Notes under the pieces: model-generated
What the model was told of the DNA's origin: nothing
Seen by the model: only the letters and a program-made list of their open reading frames with translations
The model's database searches: none
Assembly (NCBI GenBank): GCA_016934225.1
Contig: JAFGTH010000025.1
Location: forward strand, 1 to 5,093
DNA from: Lentisphaerota bacterium
GTDB lineage: Bacteria; Verrucomicrobiota; Kiritimatiellia; UBA8416; JAFGTH01
Length of the DNA: 5,093 nt
Direction of reading: 5' to 3'
Part shown: piece after piece, positions 1 to 4,956 of the stretch
Layout of the letters: each line of letters opens with the position of its first letter
Position numbering within the stretch: position 1 is the first letter of the stretch
Translations under genes and position numbers: made by a program

Positions 1-238
1 ATGTGAGAGCAGGATTTTCAACGAGGTCGAATCGTGTTGGAGTGTATTCGCTGAGTAAAGGGAATAGAAGGAGAATAATTTTGAACGTTTTAGACGAGAA
101 AAGGCGCTAACAAAGCATTGGTACTGACCGTTCCCGCGCGCCGTAATTTTGGCATACTTGCCCGCCCTAAACGTTTCGGTGGTTGTTGAGGCGTTGTTCT
201 GCCGCACACGGCGCGGGATCGGCGGCACAACGCAGGCG
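1..238 (+). mobile_element. Integron cassette 1, 3' end only
   Basis: This is the tail of a gene cassette whose beginning lies left of the window. It consists of about 104 bases followed by attC, and ends at the G of the GTT core at 238. No gene end can be assigned. One + frame is open from base 3 to the TAA at 108-110, which lies inside the attC inverse core. A second is open from base 2 to TAA at 56-58. Both are too short to recognise. An SD-like AAGGAG at 68-73 has only a very short TTG-initiated frame after it. If this is a true cassette, its unseen first bases should read TTAGCGCC, the complement of its attC start. Confidence 0.7.
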
Positions 239-244
239 TTCGGC
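105..244 (+). repeat. attC recombination site of cassette 1 (140 bp)
   Basis: The inverse core CGCTAAC (105-111) is followed by AAAGCATTG, and the site ends with CAACGCAGGC and the core GTTCGGC (238-244). The outer stem is largely paired, with one A-C mismatch. A further stem pairs CCG-T-TCCCGCGC near 130-141 with GCGCGGGA-T-CGG near 211-223. One arm between L and R has three bases (AAA) and the other four (AGGC), leaving an extra base of the kind that sets strand choice in attC sites. Recombination is expected between G238 and T239 on the bottom strand. The central block CGTAATTTTGGCATACTTGC is shared with the other copies. Confidence 0.9.
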
Positions 245-246
245 GT

Positions 247-587
247 TTTCCAGCGATATTCGCAACAATAAAAGAGGTGTCAAAATATACACCGTATAAC
301 GAAAACGGCCTCGAAGCAGAGAAGCAGAGTATATGATGTGTAAACCATGAAGGTGATCGGTGTTTCAACAGAGCGCGAGGACGGCGAGAAATTTACCGAA
401 TCATAGCGAAGATCCTCTGCGGTACAAGACATTGCTCAGTACTATTCAGCACTATCACCACGTCAGAGGAGATCTCTGAGAGGATGGGACATGAGCGTAT
501 ATCCGTAGACGTTTCTTTGACAATATCCTCAACAATCGCCATACTCCCTCGCTGCATACTCTCAAACAGATAAAAAAACAATAACGC
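247..587. other. Leader region of cassette 2 with no assigned gene
   Basis: About 340 bases lie between the cassette start and the higB promoter. Short + strand frames look protein-like but are broken: one runs to TGA at 334-336, a second from ATG at 350 to TAG at 404-406, and a third is open from about 337 to TAA at 570-572 with no good early start. A minus-strand frame covers 393-605 (70 codons, or 49 from an internal ATG ending at 542), without a well-spaced ribosome binding site. None resembles a family I know. GGTGT (276-280) and ACACC (289-293) form an 8-base-loop inverted repeat. The region may be a decayed gene, an RNA or regulatory leader. Confidence 0.45.
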
Positions 588-616
588 TTGACAATAATAA
601 CACATCTCGTTATGCT
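588..616 (+). promoter_or_regulatory. sigma70-type promoter for higBA
   Basis: A perfect -35 box TTGACA (588-593) is followed by a 17-base spacer and a -10 box TATGCT (611-616; four of six consensus bases). Transcription would start around 623-625, on or next to the higB ATG at 625, giving an mRNA with little or no leader. The bases before the ATG contain no Shine-Dalgarno sequence, which agrees. On the minus strand TTGTCA overlaps the same -35 box, so weak divergent transcription into the leader region is possible. Confidence 0.6.
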
Positions 617-624
617 GACGTATT

Positions 625-906
625 ATGATTCAACATTTTGCGTCAAAAGAAACGGAGAAGCTGTTTAATCGGGAGTCTTCACGGAAACTTCCGCAATCAA
701 TTCAACGTATTGCACGGAGAAAACTTGCCATACTCGATGCCGCGGAATCGTTGCAGGATGTACGGATTCCGCCGTCAAACCATCTGGAGAAACTGTCGGG
801 AGACCGCGCACATCAGCACAGTATTCGCATTAACAAGCAATGGAGAATCTGTTTTGCCTGGCGAGACGGGCACAGCTATGAGGTTGAAATTACGGACTAT
901 CATTAA
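625..906 (+). CDS. higB: HigB-type mRNA-cleaving toxin (RelE/ParE superfamily)
   Basis: This 93-residue protein has the usual length and pattern of plasmid-maintenance killer / HigB toxins, which cut mRNA at the ribosome in the cytoplasm and are neutralised by HigA. Family marks in order are an N-terminal strand (MIQHF), a helical stretch through residues 27-43 (RIARRKLAILDAA), HLEKLSGDR at 53-61, SIRINKQWRICFAW at 66-79, and the closing DYH with a C-terminal histidine (H93), which is catalytic in studied HigB. The start at 625 gives the family's standard N-terminus; it has no SD and lies directly under the promoter. The toxin precedes the antitoxin, the inverted order typical of higBA. HigB is a confident family call; activity is inferred. 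Confidence 0.93.
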   Translation: MIQHFASKETEKLFNRESSRKLPQSIQRIARRKLAILDAAESLQDVRIPPSNHLEKLSGDRAHQHSIRINKQWRICFAWRDGHSYEVEITDYH

Positions 907-929
907 GAGAACACGACGTTATGATATAG

Positions 930-972
930 TTATTGTTATGGATACAATAAAGATATGATAAGGATACAATAA
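930..972. promoter_or_regulatory. Candidate operator repeats between higB and higA
   Basis: The 72-78-base gap between the genes contains TTATTGT (930-936) facing ACAATAA (944-950) across a 7-base spacer, a perfect inverted repeat. A second ACAATAA lies at 966-972. The larger unit GGATACAATAA occurs at 940-950 and 962-972, a 22-base direct repeat. HigA is a DNA-binding repressor, so this may be its operator, or part of a separate weak antitoxin promoter (TTGTTA 933-938, 15 bases, TATGAT 954-959). The repeats are visible in the sequence; the function is inferred. Confidence 0.4.
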
Positions 973-984
973 GGAGAAATGATG

Positions 985-1287
985 ATGAGTGTATCAAAAC
1001 TATCGCCGATACATCCGGGAGAGATTCTGTTCGAAGAATTCTTAAAGCCATTACAGATTAGCCAGTATCGGGTCGCGAAAGACATTCATGTTCCTCCGCG
1101 AAGGATCAATGAAATTGTCCACGGCACACGATCGATAACGCCCGATACGGCCCTTCGACTTTCGCGATACTTTGGATTATCGGAACGTTTTTGGATGAAC
1201 CTTCAGAGTCGCTATGATCTTGAAATGGCCAAAGATCGTTTAGCAGAACGGATTCAGGCAGAAGTCCATGTGTATGCGGCAGCATAA
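985..1287 (+). CDS. higA: HigA antitoxin, helix-turn-helix repressor
   Basis: This is a roughly 100-residue member of the HigA/VapI addiction-module antidote family. It binds and neutralises HigB and represses the operon by binding DNA. Counting from the ATG at 985, the family signature HPGEIL is at residues 10-15, the helix-turn-helix spans about 26-47 (SQYRVAKDIHVPPRRINEIV, then HG), and the conserved ITPDTALRLSRYFG is at 51-64, followed by FWMNLQSRYDL. Three ATG codons are in tandem (979, 982, 985). AGGAG at 972-976 gives the best spacing, 8 bases, for 985, though 982 is also possible. An own ribosome binding site lets antitoxin be made more efficiently than the SD-less toxin. The gene ends 49 bases before its attC. 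Confidence 0.93.
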   Translation: MSVSKLSPIHPGEILFEEFLKPLQISQYRVAKDIHVPPRRINEIVHGTRSITPDTALRLSRYFGLSERFWMNLQSRYDLEMAKDRLAERIQAEVHVYAAA

Positions 1288-1336
1288 GGAACGCGTACGA
1301 TTTTCATGCTATCAGCGGTGATCCATCGGCGGGGAC

Positions 1337-1476
1337 GCCGAACAAAGCATTGGTGCTGACCATGCCCGCGCGCCGTAGTTTTAGCATACTTGCCCGCCAT
1401 AAAGGTTTGGGCGATAGCTTCAGCGTCGTCCTGCCGGTCAGGGCGCTGGCATGGCCGCACAATGCAGGCGTTAGCC
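1337..1476 (+). repeat. attC recombination site of cassette 2 (140 bp)
   Basis: The inverse core is GCCGAAC (1337-1343) and the core GTTAGCC (1470-1476). GCATTG after AACAAA pairs perfectly with CAATGC before AGGCGTT. Across an unpaired spacer (GTGCTGA opposite CCGCA), CCATGCC pairs perfectly with GGCATGG. The R'' and R' sequences do not match each other (GCCGAAC against GTTAGCC) because the last six bases belong to cassette 3; R'' instead matches the start of cassette 2 at 238-244. The central block CGCCGTAGTTTTAGCATACT is close to that of attC1. Confidence 0.92.
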
Positions 1477-3472
1477 CTTTATGTGCAAGTACGATAAGTG
1501 CTTGTGACATAAAGGTGTATAACGCCAAATGTGAATGAACAACAATTATTTTATGGCGATAATCTTAAAATTTTGCGGGACTATATCGCCTCTGAATCCG
1601 TCGATCTAATCTACTTAGATCCACCATTCAATTCCAATCGAAGTTATAATGTCCTCTTTAAAGAGGAATCCGGGCAGGAGTCAGAATCACAATTGACCGC
1701 ATTTGAAGATACGTGGCATTGGGATATGACCGCCGAATCAACCTATCATGAATTGATTACGGGCACAATTCCGGAGGTTTCAACAATGATTGGCGCGTTG
1801 CGCGAGTTCATCGGCACCAATCAAATGATGGCCTATCTTGTCATGATGACGGCGAGGCTGCTTGAACTTCATCGAGTACTGAAATCAACCGGGAGTCTCT
1901 ATTTACATTGCGATCCGACCGCCAGTCATTATCTGAAAATTGCTCTCGATACCATCTTCGGCGTCGAGAATTTCCGGAATGAATTTGTGTGGAAACGCTC
2001 GTCTGCCCATAGTGATACGAAACAGGGAGCCAAACAAGCCGGACGCATTCATGATGTCATTTTTTTCTATACCAAAAGCCAGACCTGGACATGGAACCCG
2101 ATTTATACCGAATACGATGACAATTATGTTCAACAAAACTATCGATATATTGACCCGATAAATGGTAGGAAATTTCGGGTAGATAACTTAACCGCCGCAA
2201 AACCCGGTGGCGATACCAGTTATGAATGGCGAGTCAAGCGAAAGATGAGCGGGATAACAGGATGGGAAGCGGACGTAACACAGGAATATACGACGCCAAA
2301 AGACGGATGGGAATATAAAGGGATTCCACCATATAAAAAACGCTTTTGGGCGTATTCGCAAGAAAACATGCGCGAATTTGCTCGTCAAGATCGGCTGTAT
2401 TATTCAGAATCCGGGATGCCCAACTATAAACGGTATCTGGACGAAATGCCGGGAGTTCCATTACAAGATTTATGGACGGATATTTCCCCAATAAGCGCCC
2501 AGGCCGCTGAACGTCTCGGCTATCCAACACAAAAACCTGTGGCGTTGCTTGAACGTATTGTTCAGGCCAGCAGCCATGAAGGCGATTGTGTGCTCGACCC
2601 GTTTTGTGGATGTGGCACAACGATCCACGCTGCACAGAAACTCAATCGCCACTGGATTGGGATTGATATTACCCATCTGGCGATTGCCTTGCAAAAATAT
2701 CGTCTGAAAGATGCGTTCAATCTTGTTGAGGGGAGCGATTATCACGTCATTGGTGAACCGGAAAGTCTGAGTTCTGCCAAGCAACTGGCGCAAGATGACC
2801 GCTATCAGTTTCAGTGGTGGGCACTCTCGCTCATTCAGGCGCAGCCAGTTGGCGGCGAAGCCGGGAGCAAGAAGGGCAAGAAAGGCAAAGATCGAGGCAT
2901 CGATGGCATGATCACATTTCTTGATGATGCCAGGGCCAAACCGAAGCGTCTCATTGTTCAGGTCAAAAGTGGCAAAGTCAAGAGTGGTGACATCCGAGAT
3001 TTGGTCGGAACCATCGAACGCGAAAATGCCCCAATAGGCGTCTTTATCACATTGGAAAGTCCATCAAAAGACATGAAGAAGGAAGCGGCAAGTGCTGGGT
3101 TCTATCATTCTCCAAATTGGAACAAAGACTATCCACGTATTCAAATATTAACGGTTGAAGAGTTGTTGGCAGGGGCAACCGTGCAGATGCCTCCAACCGC
3201 AAACACTTACAAAAAAGCGCAACGAGAACGGCAACAGCAAGGCGAACAGCAGCAATTATTGTAACAACCGTGTCGTTTTCCTTGACAACATGTCGGCGAG
3301 TCCATACGTTGCAAGTATGGTGCAGGAGGAGAGAGTAGGGCTAACAAACGCATGGTACTGACCTTTGGGACGCGCTGTAATTTTGACATAGTCCTCTCGC
3401 ATAACGGCTTGGTGCTTATTCAGGGTTTGTTGCCCGTCGTTAGGGCGTCCCAAAGGCCGCACATGCGAGGCG
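1471..3472 (+). mobile_element. Integron cassette 3 (methyltransferase-nuclease fusion)
   Basis: This complete cassette of 2002 bp lies between G^TT points at 1470/1471 and 3472/3473. GTTAGCCCT at its left junction (1470-1478) is the reverse complement of AGGGCTAAC (3337-3345) opening its own attC. A single large gene fills it, with a 54-base leader after the attC core and a 74-base tail. The tail holds a TTGACA (3282-3287), a perfect CCATAC/GTATGG hairpin (3302-3307 and 3315-3320) and an SD-like AGGAGGAG just before attC. It is long for a cassette and carries a complete single-gene modification/restriction function. Confidence 0.85.
1531..3264 (+). CDS. DNA methyltransferase fused to Mrr-like nuclease domain
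   Basis: This 577-residue protein would methylate and probably cut DNA. The N-terminal and middle parts form a beta-class N6-adenine/N4-cytosine methyltransferase: motif IV DPPF at residues 30-33, a variable target-recognition region at about 160-320, TQKP at 333-336, and the SAM-binding motif DPFCGCGTT at 356-364 followed by GIDI at 377-380. After a lysine/glycine-rich linker (about 445-454), residues 425-545 resemble an Mrr-type PD-(D/E)XK nuclease, with GIDG (D458) and QVKSG (Q477, K479). The C-terminus is glutamine-rich. The start is GTG, which places the family's typical LFYGDNL near the N-terminus; AGGTG is 13 bases upstream, which is far. TATAAC (1518-1523) could be a -10 box giving an almost leaderless mRNA. 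Restriction function is inferred; it could be a methyltransferase with a degenerate nuclease. Confidence 0.9.
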   Translation: MNEQQLFYGDNLKILRDYIASESVDLIYLDPPFNSNRSYNVLFKEESGQESESQLTAFEDTWHWDMTAESTYHELITGTIPEVSTMIGALREFIGTNQMMAYLVMMTARLLELHRVLKSTGSLYLHCDPTASHYLKIALDTIFGVENFRNEFVWKRSSAHSDTKQGAKQAGRIHDVIFFYTKSQTWTWNPIYTEYDDNYVQQNYRYIDPINGRKFRVDNLTAAKPGGDTSYEWRVKRKMSGITGWEADVTQEYTTPKDGWEYKGIPPYKKRFWAYSQENMREFARQDRLYYSESGMPNYKRYLDEMPGVPLQDLWTDISPISAQAAERLGYPTQKPVALLERIVQASSHEGDCVLDPFCGCGTTIHAAQKLNRHWIGIDITHLAIALQKYRLKDAFNLVEGSDYHVIGEPESLSSAKQLAQDDRYQFQWWALSLIQAQPVGGEAGSKKGKKGKDRGIDGMITFLDDARAKPKRLIVQVKSGKVKSGDIRDLVGTIERENAPIGVFITLESPSKDMKKEAASAGFYHSPNWNKDYPRIQILTVEELLAGATVQMPPTANTYKKAQRERQQQGEQQQLL

Positions 3473-3478
3473 TTAGCG
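3339..3478 (+). repeat. attC recombination site of cassette 3 (140 bp)
   Basis: The inverse core is GGCTAAC (3339-3345) and the core GTTAGCG (3472-3478). The hairpin is the best of the four: CGCATG after AACAAA pairs with CATGCG before AGGCGTT, and beyond the spacer (GTACTGA opposite CCGCA) the twelve bases CCTTTGGGACGC pair perfectly with GCGTCCCAAAGG. The stem sequence differs fully from attC2 while pairing is kept, which shows that structure is conserved rather than bases. The inner block keeps TGTAATTTTGACATA but is otherwise more diverged. Confidence 0.93.
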
Positions 3479-3534
3479 CGCCTTGTAATATGAATGTATC
3501 ATTTCGTCTATATGCTAGGAATCTTTTGGAATGA

Positions 3535-3541
3535 AAGGAGG
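3535..3541 (+). promoter_or_regulatory. Ribosome binding site deciding the amidohydrolase start
   Basis: AAGGAGG, a full-strength Shine-Dalgarno sequence, lies six bases before the ATG at 3548. It fixes the start there rather than at the in-frame ATG at 3494, which has no such site. A TATGCT hexamer (3511-3516), the same as the higB -10 box, lies upstream but has no convincing -35 partner. Confidence 0.75.
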
Positions 3542-3547
3542 CTTCAC

Positions 3548-4840
3548 ATGGATTCGGTCTATGAAAAGATTCTGGAATATGTCCAAGGATTAGAGATCAT
3601 TGATACCCACGAACATTTGCCGTCCAACGAACATATCTGGCTGTCGACACGCCGAGAAGAGCACTATGATGTATTTAAAGAGTATCTGAGCCATTACTTT
3701 TCAGCAGATTTGGTGTCTGCCGGGCTGCCGCTTGACGACCTCACGCGAGTTCGTGACGCAGATCTGCCAGTGTTGCAGAAATGGGACATTGTTGAACCGG
3801 TTTGGAATGTGGCCCGACATACCGGCTATGGCCGCGCATTGGATCTGGCTGTGCGGGGCATCTATGGTCTTGATGGGATCTCACGAACGACGATCGAAGC
3901 GGTGAATGCGGCGTTCCTTGCGTCCCTGAAACCGGGACACTTTCGAAGGGTCTTGCACGATCTCTCGCACATTCGGGTCAGTCTGCTCGATGACGTTGAG
4001 GAGGGACTTGATAGCATCGAAGACTTCTTCAAGCCGGTCTTTCGACTGGATAGCTTTGTGCTTCCCGGCTCTCACGAAAAGATCCGATTTTTTGAAAGGT
4101 TGACTGGCATCCGCATGACGTCATTGGACGACTGGTGCGAATGCTGCCGGAATACGTTGGAGATGGTGCTTAGAAAAGGCGTGATCGCCTTAAAATGCGG
4201 GTTGGCGTACCACCGACCCTTACGATTCGAACGCACACCCCATGCGGCAGCCGAGGCTGAATTTCACGATTTTCTGACCGCCATTAAACCGCATGATGAC
4301 CGGGCTCAAATTCCGGTATTAGGCGTGAATTGCCAAAATTATATGATGCACTATATTCTTGAACTGGCCAATCAGCGCGGGCTCGTGTACCAATTTCATA
4401 CGGGTCTTCAAGAAGGCTTCGGAAACCATGTCGCGTGGACCGATCCCTCGCTGATGACCAATCTGTTTATGGAATATCCAGAGGTGCGCTTCGATCTCTT
4501 TCATCTCGGCTATCCGTTTCAGCAAAAAGTCTCGGCGCTGGCGAAAAATTTTGCGAATGTCTTCATTGATATGTGTTGGGCGCATATTATCTCGCCAACT
4601 GCCAGTATTGCCGCGTTGGTCGAATACCTTGATGCCGTGCCGTTCAATAAAATTAGTGCCTTTGGCGGCGATTATCTGTTTGTAGACGGTGTCTACGGGC
4701 ATCAACAGCTTGCTCGCGAGAACGTCAGTAAAGCCTTGGCTATAAAAGTCCGCGACGGAGTGTTTGGCGTGGACCGCGCGAAAGAAATCGCGCACGCACT
4801 GTTCTATACCAACCCGGCCAGGCTTTTTCAGCTTGCATAA
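3548..4840 (+). CDS. Amidohydrolase-superfamily metal-dependent enzyme, substrate unknown
   Basis: The 430-residue protein looks like a TIM-barrel amidohydrolase of the broad Amidohydro-rel / uronate-isomerase-like branch. Candidate metal and catalytic residues appear in the expected order: HxH in IIDTHEH (H21, H23), K216 in IALKCGLAYHR, H284 in YQFHTGL, H319 in LFHLGYP, and D375 in FGGDYLF. Conserved-looking blocks are HTGLQEGFGN (284-293) and NVFIDMCWAHIISP (337-350). No signal peptide or membrane segment is visible, so it is probably cytosolic. It could hydrolyse a C-N, C-O or P-O bond, decarboxylate, or isomerise a sugar acid; the sequence does not decide. It stands alone in its cassette, with no pathway partner in the window. 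The family is fairly sure; the reaction is unknown. Confidence 0.85.
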   Translation: MDSVYEKILEYVQGLEIIDTHEHLPSNEHIWLSTRREEHYDVFKEYLSHYFSADLVSAGLPLDDLTRVRDADLPVLQKWDIVEPVWNVARHTGYGRALDLAVRGIYGLDGISRTTIEAVNAAFLASLKPGHFRRVLHDLSHIRVSLLDDVEEGLDSIEDFFKPVFRLDSFVLPGSHEKIRFFERLTGIRMTSLDDWCECCRNTLEMVLRKGVIALKCGLAYHRPLRFERTPHAAAEAEFHDFLTAIKPHDDRAQIPVLGVNCQNYMMHYILELANQRGLVYQFHTGLQEGFGNHVAWTDPSLMTNLFMEYPEVRFDLFHLGYPFQQKVSALAKNFANVFIDMCWAHIISPTASIAALVEYLDAVPFNKISAFGGDYLFVDGVYGHQQLARENVSKALAIKVRDGVFGVDRAKEIAHALFYTNPARLFQLA

Positions 4841-4956
4841 TGCGTTGTCGGCACATCGTCCAAGAGACGTTGTAAAACGTAACACGTAAGGAGGAGAGTT
4901 CAACATAAAATAATATTCTGCAAGCAAAAGTCACGTAGAGGTTGTATACATAGCGG

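Larger units (their letters stand above)
239..1470 (+). mobile_element. Integron cassette 2 (higBA toxin-antitoxin)
   Basis: This complete cassette of 1232 bp is bounded by G^TT cleavage points at 238/239 and 1470/1471. GTTCGGCGT at its left junction (238-246) is the exact reverse complement of ACGCCGAAC at the start of its own attC (1335-1343), so the circular form would rebuild a symmetric site. It contains about 340 bases without an assigned gene, a promoter, higB, an operator-like gap, higA, a 49-bp spacer and attC. Toxin-antitoxin cassettes are well known in large chromosomal integrons, where loss of the cassette is penalised and the array is stabilised. Confidence 0.85.

Noticed and set aside
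90..368. Minus-strand open frame of 92 codons; similar ones at 1254-1460, 1304-1528 and 3256-3462
   Set aside because: They are readings of the attC repeat on the opposite strand. Their shared peptide (KLRRAG.VSTNAL) comes from the conserved attC sequence, not from a protein family, and there are no ribosome binding sites.
638..958. Second + strand frame overlapping higB
   Set aside because: It overlaps higB in another frame, and the higB frame has a clear family match over its whole length.
2234..2793. Minus-strand frames opposite the methyltransferase
   Set aside because: They mirror the coding strand of the SAM-binding and target-recognition regions and have no independent support.
3282..3310. 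Outward promoter at the end of cassette 3 (TTGACA, 17 bases, TACGTT)
   Set aside because: The -35 is perfect but the -10 matches only three of six bases and overlaps a hairpin; too weak to annotate.
3302..3320. CCATAC/GTATGG hairpin as a terminator for the methyltransferase gene
   Set aside because: The stem is only six pairs with no run of T after it, so it does not meet the usual criteria for an intrinsic terminator.
4867..4880. ACGTT/AACGT hairpin as a terminator after the amidohydrolase
   Set aside because: It has five weak pairs, no T run, and is followed by an A/G-rich stretch.
4319..4927. Minus-strand frame of 202 codons over the end of the amidohydrolase
   Set aside because: It is antisense to a well-supported gene with conserved metal-binding motifs; no family pattern is visible in it.
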